Below, piece by piece: positions 1 to 6,015 of a DNA stretch of 6,328 nucleotides. The notes under the pieces are model-generated. The model was not told the origin of the DNA. It ran no database searches and worked only from the letters and a program-made list of their open reading frames with translations. Origin of the DNA: Spirochaetia bacterium. GTDB taxonomy: Bacteria; Spirochaetota; Leptospirae; Leptospirales; Leptonemataceae. Every line of letters starts with the position of its first letter. Positions within the stretch are counted from its first letter, which is position 1. The position numbers and the translations under genes are program-made. The stretch is from assembly GCA_016195395.1 (NCBI GenBank), contig JACPZR010000248.1, forward strand, positions 1-6,328. The letters run 5' to 3'.

Positions 1-2153
1 CTCTGCGCGAACTGCTGACGAGCACGCCCCCGTCCTTTGCGGGATATCGCGGGGCTCTCCTTCAGGCTCTGGAAGGCGGCGGGACCGATGAAGAAATAAA
101 GGCGCGTGTTGACTCGCGGATCGCCGGCTTTGCCCGTTTGACTCTTACGCAGCGAATCAGCCTCTCGGGATTCCGAAATTCCGACTTCCGGGCCCTGCTG
201 CAGAAGCACTTGGCGTCGCCTCCCGCAGCGTTTGTTCCGTTTGCGCAGGCCATGACGGAGCACTTGGGAAGGACCAAGCTGGAAGGCCGTGAACTGAAGA
301 CGGAAATGATGCGCTTCATTGCTCCCATGCGGCCGCAGCACGACCGTATCTATAGGACCGTGAAGCACGAAGGGGTCGAGCATCACCACGTCGCTTACAT
401 GCACTACGACCGGGCGGCCAAGGTCATCTACGAAGTGGGATTCCCGTACACCGATTACCGCACGCAGATGCACACGATCTCCCTGGCATCTATGGCGATT
501 CTTGGCGTTGTGCTGATTGTCGTTCTTGCATTGTTCCCGCTCTTCTTCCGTGGATCGCTCTTGAATCCGTTGAACAGCCTTCTCCGCGGTGTTACCAAAG
601 TGAATGCGGGCGACCTGACCGTGGAAGTGCCGATCAAAGTCCACGACGAGATTGGATTCTTGGCTGAATCGTTCAATGCGATGGTGAAATCCATTCACGA
701 GGCGCAGGAAAAATTACAGGATTACGCCAACAACCTGGAAGAGAAAGTCAAGGAACGCACGCGCGAATTGAATGAAACGTTGACCCAGGTGCACGCGCTC
801 AAGGTGCAGCAGGACGGGGACTACTTCCTTACCTCACTGCTCCAGCGCCCGCTGAACTACAACGCCAACAAATCGAAGCTTGTTCCCACGCAGTTCGCCA
901 TCAAACAGAAGAAGACCTTCGAATTCAGGAACAAACACGCGGACTTGGGCGGAGACATCTGCGTCACCGGAAATCTCCGTATGGGAAAACCAGAGGCCTA
1001 CCGGCGCTATATTTTTGCCATGAACGGCGATGCGATGGGGAAATCCATGCAGGGCGCCGGCGGCTCCCTCGTTATGGGCGTCGTGATGAACACAATCCTT
1101 GCGCGTTCTGCCAAGAATAACCGCGTTGTGGATACAACGCCGGAGCAGTGGCTCACAGATGTCTACGATGAAGTCCACGGCGTGTTTGGCGCGTTCAACG
1201 GATCCATGGTCATTTCCTCCGTCATGACACTGATTGACGAAGAAAGCGGAGAGATGTGGTATTTCAACGCTGAGCACCCCTTCATGGTGATCTACCGGAA
1301 CGGGCATGCTTCTTTCATTGAAGAAGAATTGCAGCTCCGCAAACTGGGCCTTGAGTCAGAGATTCCGTTCCGCGTCCACAAGTTTCAGCTGGAACCCGGA
1401 GACGTTGTGTTCATGGGGTCTGACGGACGCGATGACGTTGATCTCACGCCCAATGCTCCACAGCGCACTATTAACGAAGACGAATTTATGTTCCTGAGGC
1501 ACGTGGAAGGCGGCAAAGGGGACATCGAGAACGTTATGCAGCTGGTGCTCTCTTCCGGCGGTATGACGGACGACTTGTCGCTGCTCCGCATCGGCTTCCA
1601 GGAAAACGTTGTGGCGCGCAAGCTGGTCCGCGAGGAAGAACAGCAGCGCGTCATCATTGACATCGACTGGGAAGCCGCGCCCGGCGAAGACAGCAAACTT
1701 GACGAAGCCTTCGATGACCTCTTTGCGCGCGGTCGCAAGCTGGCCCGCATGGGGAAGCATGAAGAAGCGCTGGATATTCTCCGCCAAGCCTATTCCATTC
1801 GACGGGACTTTCCGGCTCTGAACAAGATCCTTGCGGTGCTGACGTTCAAAGACCGCGACTACTCGCACGCGATTGAGATCCTGGATACCTACCTGGAGCA
1901 CGACCCCAAAGTTGTGGACTTCTGGCTCTACCTCTCCATTGCCCACAAGCGATTGGGAGAAAACGACCAGGCGCTCCAGGCTGCTCTGAAAGTGTATGAA
2001 CTCAATCCCGACCGTCTGCCCAATCTGATCAACCTCGCGGATCTCTATCAGAAATCCGGCGACTATCAGACAGCCCGTTTATATTTGGACCAAGCTCTGG
2101 CAATCGATCCGTCCAACCGGCAGGCCCAGTCTTTGCTGGCAGCGTTTGCTTGA
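1..2153 (+). CDS. Membrane HAMP / SpoIIE-type PP2C phosphatase with C-terminal TPRs (5' end missing)
   Basis: The frame is open to the left window edge; the first whole codon is at base 3, leaving 716 visible residues numbered from there. About 155 residues of probably extracytoplasmic sequence precede a membrane helix (~158-183, ending LFPLFFRGS). HAMP follows (~184-235, with P, AGDL and DEIGFLAESFN), then a charged coiled coil to ~265. The PP2C/SpoIIE domain spans ~290-535. Its metal-binding acidic motifs are all visible: GGD (Asp318), NGDAMGKS (Asp343), GSDGRDD (Asp474, Asp477) and TDDLSLL (Asp523, Asp524), so it should be active. About 150 residues of TPR-like helical repeats close the protein (e.g. 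ALAIDPSN). Such enzymes remove phosphate from Ser/Thr on STAS-type anti-sigma antagonists; here the signal would come through the membrane and HAMP. The real N-terminus lies outside the window, and an internal TTG at 138 is not the start. First visible gene of a three-gene run. Family is confident; substrate is unknown. Confidence 0.93.
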   Translation, partial: LRELLTSTPPSFAGYRGALLQALEGGGTDEEIKARVDSRIAGFARLTLTQRISLSGFRNSDFRALLQKHLASPPAAFVPFAQAMTEHLGRTKLEGRELKTEMMRFIAPMRPQHDRIYRTVKHEGVEHHHVAYMHYDRAAKVIYEVGFPYTDYRTQMHTISLASMAILGVVLIVVLALFPLFFRGSLLNPLNSLLRGVTKVNAGDLTVEVPIKVHDEIGFLAESFNAMVKSIHEAQEKLQDYANNLEEKVKERTRELNETLTQVHALKVQQDGDYFLTSLLQRPLNYNANKSKLVPTQFAIKQKKTFEFRNKHADLGGDICVTGNLRMGKPEAYRRYIFAMNGDAMGKSMQGAGGSLVMGVVMNTILARSAKNNRVVDTTPEQWLTDVYDEVHGVFGAFNGSMVISSVMTLIDEESGEMWYFNAEHPFMVIYRNGHASFIEEELQLRKLGLESEIPFRVHKFQLEPGDVVFMGSDGRDDVDLTPNAPQRTINEDEFMFLRHVEGGKGDIENVMQLVLSSGGMTDDLSLLRIGFQENVVARKLVREEEQQRVIIDIDWEAAPGEDSKLDEAFDDLFARGRKLARMGKHEEALDILRQAYSIRRDFPALNKILAVLTFKDRDYSHAIEILDTYLEHDPKVVDFWLYLSIAHKRLGENDQALQAALKVYELNPDRLPNLINLADLYQKSGDYQTARLYLDQALAIDPSNRQAQSLLAAFA

Positions 2154-2174
2154 CGGAATTACGCCCGGCTTACC

Positions 2175-2179
2175 AAGGA
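2175..2179 (+). promoter_or_regulatory. Ribosome binding site deciding the HAMP-protein start
   Basis: AAGGA lies 8 nt before the ATG at 2188. The longest reading frame begins at a TTG (2146) inside the phosphatase gene, and another ATG is at 2179, directly abutting this AAGG. The spacing favours 2188 as the start. Confidence 0.5.
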
Positions 2180-2187
2180 TGAGTGAG

Positions 2188-2760
2188 ATGGCAGAACAAA
2201 CCCCCGATCAGGAAGCGTCACCTGCCCGCCCATACGTGCGGAACAGACGGTTGGTCGACCGCTTCTTTCAGATCCGCATGCTCCGGAGAGCCGGCGCGCC
2301 TCTGGTTGTTAGCACCATTGCCGCGGCGGTCGGGATCGTCTTTGTAACGTCGGGAGACAGACAGTTTTCCTCATCAGAGCTGCGCTGGGCGGTGCTCGGC
2401 GTGTTGTTTCTGGTCAACGTCATCGCTTTTGCGGGATTGACCTGGTCGCTTTTTCTGTATTCCTCGCACCTGGCGGGTCCGCTGGTAAATCTGCGGCGCA
2501 CACTCGAAATCGTAGCCAAAGGGGACCTTACAGCCCGCTCGCGTGTCCGCAAAGACGACGAGCTGCAGGAACATGCCAATCACCTGAACGCGGCCATCGG
2601 TTCGCTGCAGGCCCGTGTAAAACGCATCAATCAATTCTGCAAGTATACAAGAAGTACGATCGAGGACATGAAGAAGACAGATCCAGAATCAAAACAGCTG
2701 GACCGCCTGCTTGAACTTGTAAAATCGATCGAAGAATCCATCGAGGACTTCCGCGTCTAA
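2188..2760 (+). CDS. Two-helix membrane protein ending in a HAMP domain, no output domain
   Basis: 190 residues from the ATG at 2188, chosen for its Shine-Dalgarno; a TTG start at 2146 would add 14 residues. A polar, basic N-terminus leads to membrane helix 1 (~36-54, GAPLVVSTIAAAVGIVFV). A very short external loop (~55-66) follows, then membrane helix 2 (~67-90). The HAMP domain covers ~92-142, with the conserved Pro in AGPL, the KGDL turn and DELQEHANHLNAAIGSL. The last ~48 residues are charged and probably coiled coil. HAMP domains relay signals from membrane helices to an attached kinase, cyclase, phosphatase or chemotaxis domain, but none is attached here. The gene sits 34 bp after a HAMP-containing phosphatase and shares a base with the next gene. 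I infer a membrane adaptor or partner for a neighbour's product, perhaps by pairing of HAMP or coiled coils. HAMP call is fairly sure; role is unknown. Confidence 0.85.
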   Translation: MAEQTPDQEASPARPYVRNRRLVDRFFQIRMLRRAGAPLVVSTIAAAVGIVFVTSGDRQFSSSELRWAVLGVLFLVNVIAFAGLTWSLFLYSSHLAGPLVNLRRTLEIVAKGDLTARSRVRKDDELQEHANHLNAAIGSLQARVKRINQFCKYTRSTIEDMKKTDPESKQLDRLLELVKSIEESIEDFRV

Positions 2761-4070
2761 TGGTTGTAAAGCTGGAACAAATTGTGGACCGCATCCGCGG
2801 TATTGACCGTGATGTGGCCGAACTGAAACGTCTGCGCGCTCGTGTGCCGGGCAACAGAGCCTTTACCGCTCCCATCCAAGTGGCCCTGGATCAGCAGATT
2901 TCCACGCTCTTGAACGAACGTGTGGCTATGGAAGAGCTGGAGATCGACAATCCAGCGGAAGAGTTGATGGCGGATATGTCCGTTGACGTAGCCACGGCGT
3001 CACGCATCCGCACAGACCAGGTCAAGATCGTCGAGGCCACCGCGAGCGAGAAAGGGCTGGTGGATTTTCTCCGGGCCGTCCCCAAGACAGAGATCCATCT
3101 GCACATGGAAGCGTGCATCTCCAAAGATACAGTGGCCATGATGCTCGACAGGCACGGCGCCAAAGTGGACCTGACCGAACTCGAAAAAATGTACAAGTTC
3201 TCGAACCTGCAGGAATTCGTGAAATTGTTCCTCTTCATTATCGATGCCATCAAGAATCCGGACGACTTCGATTTGATTTTCCGCAACCTTCGCGCCTACA
3301 TGGACGCCAACAATATCAAGTACGCGGAAGTCTTTCTGGCGCCGTCTCGCATGATTCAGAACGGTCTCGATTTCAACGAAATCGCGCAGACACTGGACCG
3401 CCTTGCCCGCGACTGCCGCGCATCCGGCGGACCGGAAGTGCGTTATCTGATAGACGTCTCGCGCACGTTTGGACCGGAAAACGCCAGCCGAAATCTCCAA
3501 CGCGTGCTTGCGGCAAAACAGAACAGCATCATCGGCATTGGATTGGGCGGCGCGGAACTCATGGGCCCGGCGCGGGATTATCGCGAAGTATTCGCGCAGG
3601 CGCGCGCGGAAGGTCTTCACGCTGTAGCGCACGCCGGTGAAGACGACGGTCCATGGTCTGTCCGGGACACCGTGCAGCTTCTTCAGGCGGAACGCATTGG
3701 ACATGGAACGTCTGTGATTCAGGATCCATCCCTTATGGATCTTCTGCGCGAAAAAAACATCCCGGTGGAAGTCTGCCTCACATCGAACATCTTTACCGGG
3801 AAATACGTGCGCCGTGAAAAGGACCATCCCGTGCGCCGCTACTACGACGCAGGGCTCACGTGCACGGTCAACACAGACGATCCGGAAATTTTCAACGTCA
3901 CCCTGACGGATGAATACTTTAAGTTTTACAAGTATTTGGACTTCACGGTCACCGAAATCATCGATCTGATACGGCAGGGCGTAGCGTCCACATTTTCACC
4001 CGACAAAGCCGCGCTGTGGCAGAGTTTCCAGCCAGAGATTGCCGCCTTGCGCGAAAAATTCAAAGTATAA
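2760..4070 (+). CDS. Adenosine deaminase-superfamily enzyme with helical N-terminal extension
   Basis: 436 residues; the ATG overlaps the upstream stop (TAATG), with GAGGA 12 nt before it, so translation is probably coupled. Residues 1-105 are helical and charged and are not part of the usual deaminase barrel. The barrel begins at PKTEIHLHMEACIS. Expected metal and catalytic residues are present: His113 and His115 (HLH), His291 and Glu294 (HAGE), His315 (ERIGHG), Asp373 and Asp374 (NTDDPEIF). The family removes the 6-amino group of adenosine, adenine or related purines using zinc, in the cytoplasm; inosine or hypoxanthine would be the product. Some motifs depart from standard adenosine deaminase: HLHMEA where H-x-H-L-(D/E)-G is usual, GIGLGGAE where GIDLAGDE is usual, and YAEVFLAP, nearer the YAE(I/V)FF-P wording of adenine deaminases. 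VCLTSN recalls ADAL-type enzymes. Substrate is therefore left open. The operon with membrane signalling proteins is unusual for purine salvage. Confidence 0.9.
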   Translation: MVVKLEQIVDRIRGIDRDVAELKRLRARVPGNRAFTAPIQVALDQQISTLLNERVAMEELEIDNPAEELMADMSVDVATASRIRTDQVKIVEATASEKGLVDFLRAVPKTEIHLHMEACISKDTVAMMLDRHGAKVDLTELEKMYKFSNLQEFVKLFLFIIDAIKNPDDFDLIFRNLRAYMDANNIKYAEVFLAPSRMIQNGLDFNEIAQTLDRLARDCRASGGPEVRYLIDVSRTFGPENASRNLQRVLAAKQNSIIGIGLGGAELMGPARDYREVFAQARAEGLHAVAHAGEDDGPWSVRDTVQLLQAERIGHGTSVIQDPSLMDLLREKNIPVEVCLTSNIFTGKYVRREKDHPVRRYYDAGLTCTVNTDDPEIFNVTLTDEYFKFYKYLDFTVTEIIDLIRQGVASTFSPDKAALWQSFQPEIAALREKFKV

Positions 4071-4097
4071 GGCGGCGAACGCAGCGTTTCACGCCGC
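4071..4097. terminator. Possible hairpin between convergent genes
   Basis: GCGGCG (4072-4077) can pair with CGCCGC (4092-4097), and AACG (4078-4081) with CGTT (4085-4088) around a CAG loop, leaving a TCA bulge. It fills most of the 30 bp between two convergent stop codons. For the - strand the hairpin is followed by a T-rich stretch (read from 4070 leftwards, TTATACTTTGAATTTTT), so it could end the - strand transcript. There is no T-run on the + strand side. Hand pairing only. Confidence 0.35.
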
Positions 4098-4100
4098 GCG

Positions 4101-5363
4101 CTAGAGCATGGCCGTTTGTCGGAAGGCGGTCCGGCCGCGCTCGTAGATGAACTGTTCAAGCACCTTCAAGTCGCCGGGCGCTGCGTGATAAAATCGGATC
4201 CCCACGTTGAAGCCATCCTTCGTGGGGTAATAGCGCGCAATCTCGCCCTGAAGCTCCAGCTCCTGGTGACGGATGGGGACGCGGACCTTAACGTGGTCGT
4301 GGTCGGTGAGGTAATCAAAGACGGCGCGGTTTGTTACCTCGAACAGCAGTCCCCCCAGACTTACGTTGATTACGCGCGTAACGGGATGCATAAAGAATGC
4401 GCGCGCAATCACGGTCTTGCTCATGGCATAGCTGAGAAGCTGTGCGAGAAGGTCCACCCGCTGCGCTTGGTCGGGATTGAGAAAGCGGCGTTCGAGCACA
4501 GTTCCAGAAACATACATCTGGCCAACGACGGTGTCAAAAATCGTCAAGGGGGCGCAGATGTAACTGGTGAGAAACTTCTTGGTATCATCGCGCCGGACCT
4601 GGTCAAGAAAGTCAATGGCTTCTTGTTCGTTACTCTGCCGGGCCAGCCAAAGAAATTCGCGGCGGTAATTCAAGAGACCATAGGGCGACGCCGCTTCGTA
4701 GTAGTGCTCCACCTTGCCGGTGTCGCGGATGAACAACGTCTTCTTTTCTTCCCAGACCAGTGTTTCCAAAAGACTTCCCTGTTTCGACTGGCCTGCGTAC
4801 TTGATTTCGAAGTCGGGCGAAATATCTGATATCTCCTCAGTGATGATGCGGTTGATGAGCGGCATGTTGGGGATATCACGTCGGAGCTCGCTGATCAGAT
4901 GCGGGTATCTGTTCTCAATCAGTTGTCCGGCTCCACGTCGTCCAAAGATCGGGCGGTAGAGGAGGGCGTACTTCATGAACAGGTCGTCCAAATGAATACG
5001 TGTGTACTTGCGCCGCTTGGCAGACTGAATGAAGGCCGGCACCTTGATGGTGACCCGCTCGCGGCCCACTTCCAGCATCGCCACTTCAAACTGGTAGAGC
5101 ATGTTCGCCACTTCAAACTTCAAGCGGCAGCGGCGGAGCGACCCTTCTTCAAAACCGGGGACGGACAGTACTACATTGTAGTCGGAGACTTGGACCACAT
5201 GCGCCTTGTAATTCTCCGCTTGGTAGTTGAGGATAACGCTCTTGTCGTCGGCCTTCAGGAGGTAGAAGAGGTGCGCGATCCGGTTGATTTCGGAGCCGAT
5301 GACCGTGACTTCAGTGTAGTCTTCCGCGCCGCGCCCAAAGACGCGCCGCATGGCCTGGGCCAT
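4101..5363 (-). CDS. YcgR-like PilZ protein with a large GAF-like insert between the two PilZ motifs
   Basis: 420 residues from the ATG at 5363, chosen because AGGA lies 7 nt upstream. The longest frame starts at 5438 (445 residues, no Shine-Dalgarno, beside a -10-like box); another ATG is at 5405. Residues ~20-112 look like the N-terminal barrel of YcgR-type flagellar-brake proteins, ending in the typical run KVPAFIQSAKRRKYTR. This holds the PilZ c-di-GMP motif RxxxR (Arg118, Arg122). The second motif, (D/N)xSxxG, is NVSLGG (Asn333, Ser335, Gly338), with the rest of the PilZ barrel to ~410 (VGIRF). In ordinary PilZ domains these motifs are about 20-30 residues apart; here about 210 residues intervene. 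Part of the insert (~267-315, ICAPLTIFDTVVGQMYVSG then a helix) resembles the end of a GAF domain. From memory this may match the Leptospira family DUF1577; not verified. Probable role: cytoplasmic c-di-GMP receptor. Second gene of a - strand pair after the STAS gene. Confidence 0.85.
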   Translation of the reverse strand: MAQAMRRVFGRGAEDYTEVTVIGSEINRIAHLFYLLKADDKSVILNYQAENYKAHVVQVSDYNVVLSVPGFEEGSLRRCRLKFEVANMLYQFEVAMLEVGRERVTIKVPAFIQSAKRRKYTRIHLDDLFMKYALLYRPIFGRRGAGQLIENRYPHLISELRRDIPNMPLINRIITEEISDISPDFEIKYAGQSKQGSLLETLVWEEKKTLFIRDTGKVEHYYEAASPYGLLNYRREFLWLARQSNEQEAIDFLDQVRRDDTKKFLTSYICAPLTIFDTVVGQMYVSGTVLERRFLNPDQAQRVDLLAQLLSYAMSKTVIARAFFMHPVTRVINVSLGGLLFEVTNRAVFDYLTDHDHVKVRVPIRHQELELQGEIARYYPTKDGFNVGIRFYHAAPGDLKVLEQFIYERGRTAFRQTAML

Positions 5364-5366
5364 GGT

Positions 5367-5374
5367 CTCTTCCT
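5367..5374 (-). promoter_or_regulatory. Ribosome binding site favouring the internal PilZ start
   Basis: On the - strand AGGAAGAG precedes the ATG at 5363, with 7 nt between AGGA and ATG. It is the best-placed Shine-Dalgarno of the three candidate starts (5438, 5405, 5363). The 5405 ATG has GGGGAGAGGGAG, but 12 nt away. Confidence 0.45.
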
Positions 5375-5440
5375 GCTTCTCCGCGCCGGCATTGGCGGGC
5401 GGCATTTCCGCAAGAAACTCCCTCTCCCCTGAACCCATTG

Positions 5441-5469
5441 GTAATAGAATCGACCGCCTGGATGGTCAA
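5441..5469 (-). promoter_or_regulatory. Sigma70-like promoter for the PilZ gene
   Basis: On the - strand, TTGACC (5464-5469, 5 of 6 matches to TTGACA), a 17-nt spacer, then TATTAC (5441-5446, 4 of 6 matches to TATAAT). Transcription would begin near 5434, on top of the ATG at 5438, so this promoter and a start at 5438 fit poorly together unless the mRNA is leaderless. It lies in the 73-bp gap after the STAS gene and would let the PilZ gene be expressed alone. Confidence 0.4.
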
Positions 5470-5511
5470 TATTCAGCAAGGGGAGAGTTTTTGGACAGGT
5501 TGGAGGCGTTG

Positions 5512-5838
5512 TTATTTGACGCTTTTTTCTAAGTCATCCGAAATCTCGAACAGGAGGTCGAGCTTGGACAGCTTGAGGAGCGTCAAGAGGGAGCGGGACA
5601 AGTTGCAGAGGACCAGCTGACCGCCGTAGGCCTTGACATCTTTCATAAAGGCAACGAGAGCTCCCAAAGCAGAGCTGTCAAAATACTCGGTGTCCTTCAG
5701 ATTCAAAACAATGCGGCGCGGCTTATCCTTCAGGAAGGAGCTGAGACCTTCACGGAATTTTCGTGCTACGACCATGTCGACACGCGGTTCCTGGATGTGC
5801 AGGATTAGCGTGTTATTTCGCGTTTCCGGTGAGATCAT
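5512..5838 (-). CDS. STAS-domain protein, anti-sigma factor antagonist-like
   Basis: 108 residues, essentially one STAS domain, the usual size for SpoIIAA/RsbV-type proteins. Clear features are the early beta strand (NTLILHIQEPRVD), RRIVLNLKDTEYFDSSALGAL with the conserved Asp54-Ser55-Ser56 loop, and GGQLVLCNL. A Ser in that loop is the site phosphorylated by the partner kinase in the SpoIIA/Rsb systems and dephosphorylated by SpoIIE/RsbU phosphatases. The unphosphorylated form frees a sigma factor, or another target, from the kinase. No anti-sigma kinase or sigma factor is in the window. The start is the first ATG after an in-frame TAG; AAAGG lies 4 nt before it, rather close. The SpoIIE-type phosphatase gene about 3.4 kb away on the other strand is a candidate partner, by inference. 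The PilZ gene follows 148 bp downstream of the stop, counted to its preferred start. Confidence 0.92.
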   Translation of the reverse strand: MISPETRNNTLILHIQEPRVDMVVARKFREGLSSFLKDKPRRIVLNLKDTEYFDSSALGALVAFMKDVKAYGGQLVLCNLSRSLLTLLKLSKLDLLFEISDDLEKSVK

Positions 5839-5853
5839 ACGTCCTTTGGTGGA

Positions 5854-5881
5854 AAACTACAGCAGGTGCCTTTGCGGTCAA
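5854..5881 (-). promoter_or_regulatory. Possible promoter for the STAS gene
   Basis: On the - strand, TTGACC (5876-5881) with a 16-nt spacer to TAGTTT (5854-5859), which is only a 3 of 6 match to TATAAT. A T-rich run (CATTTTTTA) sits just upstream of the -35 box like an UP element. The eight bases TATTGACC recur at the PilZ promoter. The predicted leader would be about 10 nt and would still contain AAAGG. Confidence 0.27.
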
Positions 5882-6001
5882 TAAAAAATGACTTTTGCGA
5901 TTCCCTGCTTTCTCATTGATTTTCGACAGCCGGGGCGTCAAAATACAGGGGCATCCGCAACGGAATCGTTCTTGACGATACATATCCACAGCTATACGAC
6001 C

Positions 6002-6006
6002 GGAGG
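6002..6006 (+). promoter_or_regulatory. Ribosome binding site of the phosphohexomutase gene
   Basis: GGAGG, 9 nt before the ATG at 6016. There is no other usable ATG, GTG or TTG nearby upstream in this frame, so it fixes the start. Confidence 0.6.
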
Positions 6007-6015
6007 CTCAAGACC

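Larger units (their letters stand above)
5839..6015. other. Divergent intergenic region, STAS / phosphohexomutase
   Basis: 177 bp with no credible gene. It must hold the leftward STAS promoter and the start signals of the rightward mutase gene. Visible are the A-run 5882-5887, the weak STAS promoter, and a GGAGG ribosome site at the right end. No convincing + strand promoter was found by eye. Confidence 0.5.

Noticed and set aside
834..1946. Long - strand frames opposite the phosphatase gene
   Set aside because: The + strand frame carries every PP2C metal motif and the TPRs; the antisense frames are shadows.
3000..3827. A 275-codon open frame on the - strand opposite the deaminase gene
   Set aside because: It lies entirely inside a gene with full catalytic motifs, and its residue make-up (many His, Arg and Phe, no recognisable motif) is what the complement of a GC-rich coding region gives.
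4116..4829. A 237-codon + strand frame, and another at 4899-5432, opposite the PilZ gene
   Set aside because: Both are antisense to a gene with recognisable PilZ motifs, have no ribosome site I could support and show no family features.
5936..5977. Inverted pair CGTCAA / TTGACG as an operator
   Set aside because: Six-base arms 30 nt apart are expected by chance and there is no extended symmetry.
5972..5998. TTGACG ... TATACG as a + strand promoter for the mutase gene
   Set aside because: The spacer is only 15 nt and the transcript would begin on the GGAGG ribosome site, destroying it.
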